From positions 32,678-96,677 of the forward strand of contig NZ_LMCF01000168.1 in assembly GCF_001623075.1 (NCBI RefSeq): a DNA stretch of 64,000 bases. Reading direction: 5' to 3'. The notes beneath the pieces were generated by a model. The model had not been told where the DNA came from, made no database searches, and was given only the letters and a program-made list of their open reading frames with translations. Numbering within the stretch: position 1 is the stretch's first letter; every line of letters starts with the position of its first letter. Positions 36,004-43,004 of the stretch are shown here, piece by piece. Made by a program: the position numbers and the translations under genes. The stretch is from Pseudovibrio sp. Ad37 (GTDB lineage Bacteria; Pseudomonadota; Alphaproteobacteria; Rhizobiales; Stappiaceae).

Positions 36004-36236
36004 GGCGCTCTTTCTTTATCTCTGACTAATTCAGCATTTAAAAAAATAATAAAGCGCAATCAGAAGGTGTTCTGTGCCAAACAGAACACAAGAATAGGCA
36101 ATACGCATTGTGCAGTGATTTTTTATGCATCACTAACATGTGAGCACAACCAACAGATCGATCTGCCACCAACAAAAGGCAGTTCAGTCTGCATAAGAGG
36201 AAGAAGAAAACCTTCCCCTTCGATCACAATCTGGAG

Positions 36237-36614
36237 TTATTGGGAGAGTTTTTGCCGGCGATTACCAAGATAGATATCAATCGCATCCTTAGCCTTATCG
36301 GCATCATGGAGCGTATAAAGGCAACGCGCACGAATGTAATGGCGCATGGACTGCTCATCACTGCGCGTATATTTGCCAAACTGCTCAAGTGGATCCAGCA
36401 GATCCAGCTCTCGCAGACTTTCGAGTGCCACGTCAAAACGGTTGAGAAGGAAAAGCAGAACCGTGCGGGCCAGAAGCACGTCTTTAGAATGATCCTCCAT
36501 CACCATCATACCCTGCACCATAGTGAGCGCTTCTGCATACTTGCAGTTTTGCGTCATGATGTAGACACTGAGAAGAAGAAAGTCCCGCTGCCGACTGTTA
36601 AGCGCTGTCATCAA
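36237..36614 (-). CDS. sctY: SctY-like TPR chaperone (YscY family)
   Basis: A 125-residue helical protein. Its start A-L-N-S-R-Q-R-D-F-L-L-L closely resembles the YscY start (T-K-R-Q-Q-E-F-L-L-L) as I remember it, followed by TPR-type repeats of the same length. It overlaps nothing but is 2 bp from the SctX-like gene. In Yersinia, YscX and YscY bind each other and act with the export gate SctV. The pair is present in only some T3SS lineages. Confidence 0.75.
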   Translation of the reverse strand: MMTALNSRQRDFLLLSVYIMTQNCKYAEALTMVQGMMVMEDHSKDVLLARTVLLFLLNRFDVALESLRELDLLDPLEQFGKYTRSDEQSMRHYIRARCLYTLHDADKAKDAIDIYLGNRRQKLSQ

Positions 36615-36616
36615 AT

Positions 36617-37009
36617 TTACCCTTGCAACAACATGGCAAGTGCGGCCTGCAGGTCTTCATCAAGCAAAACATCACCCATCAACAGATCTGCAACACCTTT
36701 TAGAACACGCTGCCGCTCACCCTGCTCTCGTAAAGCTGCCGCAGCGAACAAACGCTGAAGTTCCTTGCGCATTTCGCTCAGCTCAGTCGGCAAAAGAATA
36801 TCTGTTTCAGATAAATCCGGCAACAAGAGAGAAGGCAGACGCTCATCCAGCGTCGGACGGTGCAAAACTTCATTTAAGGGCCGTACTTCTGGCAAAAACA
36901 CAGGAGCAAGCTTTTTGCCCTCTGGCAATTGAATCTGGTCTTCAACCTTCCAGTTGGAAACCTCATTCACGCCAATTATAATTGATGCAACCCGCATTCC
37001 GAAACCCAT
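36617..37009 (-). CDS. sctX: SctX-like secreted export component (YscX family)
   Basis: A 130-residue protein. The N-terminal part is Leu/Pro-rich (L-P-E-V-R-P-L-N-E-V-L). The C-terminal two helices (P-T-E-L-S-E-M-R-K-E-L-Q-R-L-F then L-Q-A-A-L-A-M-L-L) resemble the YscX C-terminus by pattern. The assignment is supported by its SctY-like partner 2 bp downstream. In Ysc systems YscX is needed for export of early substrates. Confidence 0.7.
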   Translation of the reverse strand: MGFGMRVASIIIGVNEVSNWKVEDQIQLPEGKKLAPVFLPEVRPLNEVLHRPTLDERLPSLLLPDLSETDILLPTELSEMRKELQRLFAAAALREQGERQRVLKGVADLLMGDVLLDEDLQAALAMLLQG

Positions 37010-37072
37010 ACCCAGTCAAAACAAAATGCATCCTTGACTTACATGCCAAGGCCGCCATCACAAAAAGCAGTT

Positions 37073-38725
37073 TTATGAGAAACCACGCGCAATCTGAATG
37101 TTCAGATCAAAACTACGACGCACAGTACCAGTCGCCTGTTCGTACGAACGGTTCTGTTCACGGTTGTCCTGATTGATATCGTTGGTCAGCAACTGAGGAT
37201 TCAGCAGTGTCACCGCATCACTCAACTGCGTTGAGAAGCGCTCCCATTGTGTACGTTTGAACTTATTCAGACTTCCGCTACCGCTTGGACCATTACTCAA
37301 GATATCATGACTTGGCCGCGTAATACTGAATTCCTTCTCAACAGGATGAGGACGAGCCGCAGCCCAATCGTCAAACATTAAGACTACCGCTGTAGAGTAA
37401 CTGCTAGATAAGCCAAGGCTTTGTTGTAGATCCTTAGTTTCTTGGTCAGCATCTTTGCCCGTTTTCTCAAACTTCTTGAGTGTCTCATTCACAATTCGCT
37501 GCATCTCCGCATAAGCCTGAGACAGCTGGTTCAACTGAGTTAACTGCTCAGTTCTCATCGTAATGATTGCCTGCTGTTTTAAGCTAGCCTGATTCTGAAT
37601 AAGCGCCACCAGCGTCGGCAAATCCAATCGAGAGATTGTGCCATCTGAATTTGTAATTCCACCCGCCGACAACATCTGTTGCTCTGCTTGTTTTAGCGCC
37701 AGGATACGCTGCTCCTGCTTGATAAAGACAGCATACCCACGCTTAATCGATTTGTTATTGTCTGGGGTCACAAAGTCATCTGCCAATTTCAGCGTACCAT
37801 GTCGATTTGGTGTTTTCACATCAAAGTAGGCATGAGCTCGCTCAAAACGCTTCACTATTTCCTGCATTTCGGTGGCCAAATCCGAACGAGAATAAATTCC
37901 GGCGTTAGGAACATTGTCTCTCAGCATTATCAACTGATCTTCATAGACCTTTCGATCAGCTTTGAATTTCCTTACATCTTCATCGTCAGCTCTATTTTCC
38001 AGTGTCTTGCTTTTTATATCATTGATCTCTTTAGAGATCTGGATCGTGATCTCAGCACGGCTGGCCGCCAGATCTGTTCCATTTTGTGGCAACAAATCTA
38101 ACAGCGGCGCAATCTTGTTCAAAAAGACGGGATTGCCTGCCAACCGCTCCTGTTCTGTTTTTGAGAGCTGGAATATACGCGACTTTGTCAGCTCGTTTAC
38201 AATAGTCACACTGCGCTTATCATCAGAGCGAATAACACCAACCTGATTGGATCCCGAACCAATAACAGTCCGGCCTGCCTGAATATCTGCATCTGAAAAG
38301 TTATCACGCAAATAACGCAGCTGAACAGCCGGATGCCAGGACACAAATTGCTGCGGTGATGGACTGCTATAATTCGCTGGCAGATCCTCATCAGCAACAG
38401 TATCAGCCGGATCCACCAAAACACTCGCTACATAAGCGTTGTACTTACTCGGGTCCGTCGCATAGTCCCGCGTCCCCGGAATAAACAATAACGGATTCTC
38501 AAAATCAGGATCTGCTTCCGGTAAGTTGGATAAGAAACTATCCCAAACACTGGTCTGCGTTTCTGCAGCCTGCAGCGCAGGGCCTTGCCCCGCCGCCCTT
38601 TCCTGAGCACCATCACCAGCACCACCGGAGGTGGCTTTAGCCGTGTCGTCATCTTTTGGAGGAGCAAGAGTATCTGGGTCCACAGTGGTAGATGAGCCGG
38701 AGCCAACACCATTAATCATTTTCAT
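37073..38725 (-). CDS. Large hydrophilic secreted protein in the LcrV (tip) position
   Basis: A 550-residue soluble protein without signal peptide. The N-terminal 60 residues are Gly/Ser/Asp-rich and disordered. The middle is helical with coiled-coil potential (Q-E-Q-R-I-L-A-L-K-Q-A-E-Q-Q-M-L). The C-terminal helix (S-L-N-K-F-K-R-T-Q-W-E-R-F-S-T-Q-L-S-D-A) is followed by a tail of the kind seen in needle-tip/SctA proteins. It occupies the lcrV position: small gene, this gene, LcrH-like chaperone, YopB-like, YopD-like. It is nearly twice LcrV length. SctA assignment is by position and pattern only. Confidence 0.55.
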   Translation of the reverse strand: MKMINGVGSGSSTTVDPDTLAPPKDDDTAKATSGGAGDGAQERAAGQGPALQAAETQTSVWDSFLSNLPEADPDFENPLLFIPGTRDYATDPSKYNAYVASVLVDPADTVADEDLPANYSSPSPQQFVSWHPAVQLRYLRDNFSDADIQAGRTVIGSGSNQVGVIRSDDKRSVTIVNELTKSRIFQLSKTEQERLAGNPVFLNKIAPLLDLLPQNGTDLAASRAEITIQISKEINDIKSKTLENRADDEDVRKFKADRKVYEDQLIMLRDNVPNAGIYSRSDLATEMQEIVKRFERAHAYFDVKTPNRHGTLKLADDFVTPDNNKSIKRGYAVFIKQEQRILALKQAEQQMLSAGGITNSDGTISRLDLPTLVALIQNQASLKQQAIITMRTEQLTQLNQLSQAYAEMQRIVNETLKKFEKTGKDADQETKDLQQSLGLSSSYSTAVVLMFDDWAAARPHPVEKEFSITRPSHDILSNGPSGSGSLNKFKRTQWERFSTQLSDAVTLLNPQLLTNDINQDNREQNRSYEQATGTVRRSFDLNIQIARGFS

Positions 38726-38734
38726 CTCCTCACA

Positions 38735-39133
38735 TCACAAAACAAGGCGAGTACGACCCGCATTCTTTTGGGGCTTCGCAAACTGAGACCGCTCAGCACC
38801 GCTATTGTTTTCGTTGTCTTTCAATCGCTTCGTGAAATGCTCAGCAATCGCGTCATACCCCTGCAAAAAGCCATCAAAGCTCTTCGAAGCAAGCAGTCCG
38901 TTAATCAAACTCAGCGCGACCGGATCTTTCTGAACGGCAGGAAGATCAACCAGCTCCTGCAAGCTCGCAACCATCTGATAAGACACATCTTGCCATTCAT
39001 TTTCTGAAGGCCAGCTCTTCTCAGCATTACAAAGGCTTAATGCATCATCCAAATAGGCACTCAACGCACCTGCATCACCACTTACAGTGAACTGGGGAAG
39101 CAACTCTTCCTTGCTGGATCCGGTCTTCGCCAT
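38735..39133 (-). CDS. Small protein in the LcrG position, probable chaperone
   Basis: A 132-residue protein, first gene of the minus-strand translocon operon and 9 bp upstream of the putative tip protein. It is mostly helical with an acidic first half and a basic C-terminus (A-K-P-Q-K-N-A-G-R-T-R). I do not recognise the family. Its position suggests an LcrG-like chaperone for the tip protein. Confidence 0.5.
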   Translation of the reverse strand: MAKTGSSKEELLPQFTVSGDAGALSAYLDDALSLCNAEKSWPSENEWQDVSYQMVASLQELVDLPAVQKDPVALSLINGLLASKSFDGFLQGYDAIAEHFTKRLKDNENNSGAERSQFAKPQKNAGRTRLVL

Positions 39134-39260
39134 ACAACATTCCCATCAAAACACTATACGCCCTCTATAAACGGGTAGACCGGGGCACCGCTGTTTCGAA
39201 CGACACACCTTCAAAATCGAAATTTAGCAATGACAGAATTAGCAAAATGGGTGAGCCCAC

Positions 39261-39278
39261 TTGTGTCGCCCGACACAA
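39261..39278. promoter_or_regulatory. Perfect dyad, candidate operator between T3SS operons
   Basis: TTGTGTCG-CC-CGACACAA is a perfect 8-bp inverted repeat with a 2-bp centre, in the 213-bp region between the divergent translocon and sctW operons. Written as TGTGT-N6-ACACA it has Crp-family spacing. A Crp-like regulator is encoded 2.2 kb away. Confidence 0.6.
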
Positions 39279-39346
39279 AGCAATTTCACTAAAAGAAGTA
39301 TGAAAATGACATATTCTTATTCGTAGTATCAGCGGAGGACTTTTCA

Positions 39347-40636
39347 ATGAGCTTAGAGGTCTTAAGATCAACGATTGCCACTCACAACGCTGAGTCGCCG
39401 GTTGGCGCTCCACTGGTTGCAGAAGCCACAGGACAGCGCCGCGCTGAGCGCGTCATGCAGCTCAATACTCCATCTAAACTGAAGGACGCTGCTGAAGAGA
39501 TTGGCCAGGCTGTATCCTCACGCCTCGACAAAAGATCACTGGAAAGCCGTTCAATAAGGCAAGGGCAAGGCGCTAACATAGAAGCAATCACGCGGATTGC
39601 CGACTATTACGACAAGCTGCCTGACATGCCCTCTCAGGATAAACTGCAAGGTTTAGTTCAACGGCTACAGGATTATCAGCACAATCAGAGCACCAATGGT
39701 GAAGGTTCTGGACAACTCAGCCCTCAGGACGTGTTCGCTTTTCTGCAGCAGTTTGATGGTGACGTAACTCACCAGTATGCCGCCTTGCAGATCGCCATTG
39801 AGCATTTTGAGACCACAGGAGCAAATGATGCTCTTCTGGGCGCTCTGCTCAATGCCCGCGAGTACATGGAAAGCGGTGAGACTGGTCGAGACGTGCGCGC
39901 AGGCTTTGCAGTCGCGGAACTTGCCCACGACAAAGCCGAGGATTTGGGAACCGATCCTGCAGTCATCCGTGAGCACTACCGCGACATGCTGCGCAGTGAA
40001 GCAAACTTCGGAATCATCTTCGATAAGTTCAATGATTTGATCGCACGCACGCATTCAATGCATCACGACGTAAACGGCAATGAAAGCTCGCCCCTCACCT
40101 CTTTTGATGATGTTGTGGATCTGTTTACAACCGCGGCAAGTCAGGGTCTGGAAATTGCTGACACACATGATGAACCTGCTCATCTGGAAGCGGTCCTGAC
40201 CGAGCTGGGCAAATTGAAGAGCCTGCGAACCGTCTATGAGGGCGTGCATGTCGCGACCAAACTGACGGGGCGCAGCTTCTCAGAGTTCACACGTGTAGTA
40301 GAAGAGCTCGGCACAGAGAAGCTGGTAAGCTCACTGTTCCATTATCTGGGCAAAGCAGTGACATCACCTACTGACGCACAAAGCCTTGTTGCGCCACTCG
40401 CCCCTGCTGGGGCCAGCGCATCGTTGAACTACACTAACAACCTGCTTGCATTGCACCGTGAGGTTCCTGACACCATCCTCACCAATGAGAACATCCGCAA
40501 TCAACAACTCGAGACATTACTGGTGCTGTCAGAGCAGCTGACAATTCTGGAAGAAGAGCAATATCAAACAGCAACCGACGCTACGCCGGTTGATAACTTC
40601 GCCCAGGTCAGCGCCGCGTCAGCTACTGTTCACTGA
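39347..40636 (+). CDS. sctW: T3SS gatekeeper SctW
   Basis: A 429-residue YopN-TyeA/HrpJ/InvE-type gatekeeper that blocks effector release until host contact. It has a disordered N-terminus, a HrpJ-type helical region with D-V-F-A-F-L-Q-Q-F-D-G-D-V-T-H-Q-Y, and a C-terminal TyeA-like region (L-L-V-L-S-E-Q-L-T-I-L-E-E-E). GGAGG precedes the ATG. It heads the plus-strand block and is followed by a CesT-like chaperone that may bind it. Confidence 0.9.
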   Translation: MSLEVLRSTIATHNAESPVGAPLVAEATGQRRAERVMQLNTPSKLKDAAEEIGQAVSSRLDKRSLESRSIRQGQGANIEAITRIADYYDKLPDMPSQDKLQGLVQRLQDYQHNQSTNGEGSGQLSPQDVFAFLQQFDGDVTHQYAALQIAIEHFETTGANDALLGALLNAREYMESGETGRDVRAGFAVAELAHDKAEDLGTDPAVIREHYRDMLRSEANFGIIFDKFNDLIARTHSMHHDVNGNESSPLTSFDDVVDLFTTAASQGLEIADTHDEPAHLEAVLTELGKLKSLRTVYEGVHVATKLTGRSFSEFTRVVEELGTEKLVSSLFHYLGKAVTSPTDAQSLVAPLAPAGASASLNYTNNLLALHREVPDTILTNENIRNQQLETLLVLSEQLTILEEEQYQTATDATPVDNFAQVSAASATVH

Positions 40637-40701
40637 CCCGTCATCGCTATTACAATAGCTGCTGCAACATGAAACCAAGGAAGAACAAAGGAGAGGATTG
40701 A

Positions 40702-41076
40702 ATGCAGTTTTCAAGTGCCATCCAGTCAAGCCTGGAAGCGTTCGCAAACAATATGAAGATCCCCTTTTCTCCGCAGATGGATGGAAGTCTGTCTTACCTC
40801 CTTTCACAATCAGGTGAACTGACGTTTACCCCTGTCGAAGGTGGCAACAGCATCGTTGTCAGCCTTGGTCGAACCACAACAGGTGACCAAAATTCAGCAA
40901 ATGAAGCTCTTTTGAGTCGAGCTGGCTTCAAACCTGAAATTGGAACCAATCTGCATACAGGGAAATCTAAAGATGGAACGTTACATCTGGCGGTTTTTTA
41001 CGAATCAGGACAACTTAGCCCTGCAAAACTCGAGCAAACGGTCGATTATCTAATAGGTGAATTGAGTTCACTATAA
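40702..41076 (+). CDS. CesT-family type III secretion chaperone
   Basis: A 124-residue small chaperone-like protein. It has an N-terminal helix with S-L-E-A-F-A-N-N-M, then strands with L-T-F-T-P-V-E-G-G-N-S-I-V-V-S-L-G, then T-L-H-L-A-V-F-Y-E-S-G and a C-terminal helix. It is 65 bp after sctW. It is likely a chaperone for SctW or for another secreted protein. Confidence 0.65.
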   Translation: MQFSSAIQSSLEAFANNMKIPFSPQMDGSLSYLLSQSGELTFTPVEGGNSIVVSLGRTTTGDQNSANEALLSRAGFKPEIGTNLHTGKSKDGTLHLAVFYESGQLSPAKLEQTVDYLIGELSSL

Positions 41077-41291
41077 AAACTACAATCAGTGCATGCAGGT
41101 ATACACCAGTTTCAATCTTATAATGTCTCACACTTGTTCACATTACGGAGGGAAATCGTGACTTTTTCGCACTTAAAATCACAATCCCGAGGGATACAGT
41201 CAATATCCATTAAAATATAAGTTAGATGATGACAGCCAGACTTGACTCGCTTATTAGCTGTCTTAATTATAGTTTTGTCCGTGTTCTGAAG

Positions 41292-41350
41292 CACAATTCT
41301 TCGCAATTGTGTACGAGTGAGATTGGGGTGGAATATTGGTAGGGTATAAT
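41292..41350 (+). promoter_or_regulatory. Candidate promoter and dyad upstream of the Crp-like regulator
   Basis: A perfect inverted repeat CACAATT-CTTCGC-AATTGTG at 41292-41311 lies just upstream of TTGGGG (41323-41328) and TATAAT (41345-41350), spaced 16 bp. The regulator starts at 41449. The arrangement suggests a sigma70-type promoter with an upstream activator or autoregulatory site. The rest of 41077-41448 shows no credible gene. Confidence 0.55.
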
Positions 41351-41448
41351 AAAAAAAAGACGAAGTATATTTGCTCTGCGGAGACCAGTATATCTTCATC
41401 CTCTAAAATAGCTGCACTTATTTAAGTAAGAGGACACGGTACATTTCT

Positions 41449-42234
41449 ATGGAAAAGGCAGTATATGATGCAAGCCTGGGTAGAGGCGCATCAAGAGCTC
41501 ATAATACTGGCACCTCATCCTCAGGTGAAAGCAGCTGGAAAGAAAACGCAGCATTGTTTCAAGAGCTGAATGATGAATTATGTGCATCTTTAGAGCAATC
41601 AGCAATTCGCCAAACCTATTCAAATGGCGAAAACATCTATCTTCAGGAAGATGATGCTGAATTTCTTTACATCATTGAGAGCGGACATGTTCGCTTAAGT
41701 CACTTGCGCGAAGATGGATCTACCTTCCTTTATGCCATCATCACAGCAGGCCAAAGCTTCGGCGAATTAGGTGTCTTTCAGCGATCTGTTCATGCAGATA
41801 CAGCTTGTGCGTTAGGAAACGTAGTCGTTCACAAAATCAGACGCTCTGCATTTCATGTCATCAACGAGCAGAGTGCCGAGATCTGTCGCGCGCTGGCTGT
41901 AGTTGTAGCGAAACACTATCGCTCCTACATCGAATCGACACGCTGCTTGTCACTGCCAAGCCTCTCAGCTCGCCTGGCACATTCGTTGTTAAGCTTGCTT
42001 GAGTCGATCGGCACACCTGCGGGCGATAACCCAAAGGACAAGTCAGTGATCTCTGGCGCAATCGTTACCCAGAGTGACCTGGGTGCAATGGCGCGCGGAA
42101 CACGCAGCAATATCAACCGCCGCCTGAAAGAGTGGGAGCGCGCTGGCATCATAAAAATTAAGGATCGTTCTATCACTGTGCTGAATAGGACAATGCTGGA
42201 GCGGAACTTGCTCAATAATGAATCAAACTTTTAA
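41449..42234 (+). CDS. Crp/Fnr-family transcriptional regulator
   Basis: A 261-residue regulator. An N-terminal extension of about 40 residues precedes a cyclic-nucleotide-binding-type beta-barrel (G-Q-S-F-G-E-L-G-V-F and surrounding strands). The long dimer helix and a C-terminal winged helix-turn-helix (T-Q-S-D-L-G-A-M-A-R-G-T-R-S-N-I-N-R-R) follow. The usual cAMP-contacting R-S/T after the GELG block reads Q-R-S-V-H-A, so ligand binding is uncertain. No Fnr-type cysteines were seen. It is embedded in the T3SS cluster between sctW and the needle genes, so it is a candidate local regulator. Confidence 0.88.
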   Translation: MEKAVYDASLGRGASRAHNTGTSSSGESSWKENAALFQELNDELCASLEQSAIRQTYSNGENIYLQEDDAEFLYIIESGHVRLSHLREDGSTFLYAIITAGQSFGELGVFQRSVHADTACALGNVVVHKIRRSAFHVINEQSAEICRALAVVVAKHYRSYIESTRCLSLPSLSARLAHSLLSLLESIGTPAGDNPKDKSVISGAIVTQSDLGAMARGTRSNINRRLKEWERAGIIKIKDRSITVLNRTMLERNLLNNESNF

Positions 42235-42268
42235 GAAGCTGGTAAGCGTTGCAACAAAGGACTAACGC

Positions 42269-42508
42269 GTGCAAGACGAAACCCCCAATAACGAGATGTA
42301 TGTCACCGATCTGGAAGAGACTTTAAAAAGTCAGCAAGGTTCAGAACATGCCCAAAAACTCGAAAAGAAATTGGACGCTCTTTCCTCTTGGATACGTGAA
42401 AAGTCCAATGAGCCTCAAACTGAGGTTGACTACCAACGTATTCAAACAGTGATAAACGGCATCACAGCAGCACAGGACGTCCTGCGCAAATTTCCAGTCC
42501 AGAATTAG
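42269..42508 (+). CDS. Small T3SS protein, possible needle co-chaperone (YscE-like)
   Basis: A 79-residue helical hairpin-like protein from a GTG at 42269 preceded by AAGGA. Charged helices (L-E-E-T-L-K-S-Q-Q-G-S-E-H-A-Q-K-L) and location directly upstream of the needle gene fit YscE/EscE-type co-chaperones that keep the needle subunit soluble with a TPR partner such as the protein at 22596-23000. This is a position-based call. Confidence 0.55.
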   Translation: MQDETPNNEMYVTDLEETLKSQQGSEHAQKLEKKLDALSSWIREKSNEPQTEVDYQRIQTVINGITAAQDVLRKFPVQN

Positions 42509-42533
42509 AGCCGCGTAAAAGCAGGAGTTTCAA

Positions 42534-42824
42534 ATGGTCAGTTTTGTCACAGGTATAGATACCCCGTATACTTCAACCGTTGAGAAAGCATTAGAAAACA
42601 AAGCTGGTATGAACGCGCTCGACATCAGCGTGCGCTTTCAGTCAGAGATGGACAAGATCAATGCCAAGATCATTCAAGCTCAAGACTCTAACTTAGCAGA
42701 AACAGAGAAGATGTTCACGCTGCAGCTGCTCGTGAACACCTACACCACCATGGGTCAGACACGAACCAGCATGGTGAAGGCGCACGCCGATATGGTCAAA
42801 GCCTGCGCACGTAACATTGCCTAA
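42534..42824 (+). CDS. sctF: T3SS needle protein SctF
   Basis: A 96-residue needle subunit. Two helices with the conserved pattern, ending V-N-T-Y-T-T-M-G-Q-T-R-T-S-M-V-K. The family P-x-x-P turn region is replaced here by E-N-K-A-G-M-N-A. Size and helical hairpin layout fit SctF. It is followed by a strong terminator, as expected for an abundantly made subunit. Confidence 0.8.
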   Translation: MVSFVTGIDTPYTSTVEKALENKAGMNALDISVRFQSEMDKINAKIIQAQDSNLAETEKMFTLQLLVNTYTTMGQTRTSMVKAHADMVKACARNIA

Positions 42825-42832
42825 ATCATTTT

Positions 42833-42880
42833 AAAAGGCTCTCTTCCGGTGGCCAAAGCGAGTGTGGAAGAGAGCCTTTG
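42833..42880 (+). terminator. Rho-independent terminator after sctF
   Basis: AAAGGCTCTCTTCC at 42834-42847 pairs perfectly with GGAAGAGAGCCTTT at 42866-42879 around an 18-base loop. It would end or attenuate the sctW-sctF transcript before sctD. Confidence 0.85.
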
Positions 42881-43004
42881 TATATTCAGGTCCATGAGAC
42901 AGGTTCGGTCTTCCCGAACGTTGACATTCCATGGCATTTTCCAGTTCGCTTTTGGCAAATAGTCAATCTGGCGAACTCCAGCGCTTGTTTAGGTGGGACG
43001 GCGA

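Noticed and set aside
41118..41399. 93-codon minus-strand frame
   Set aside because: It overlaps a clear promoter and dyad for the Crp-like gene, with Lys/Ile/Thr-rich, non-conserved composition.
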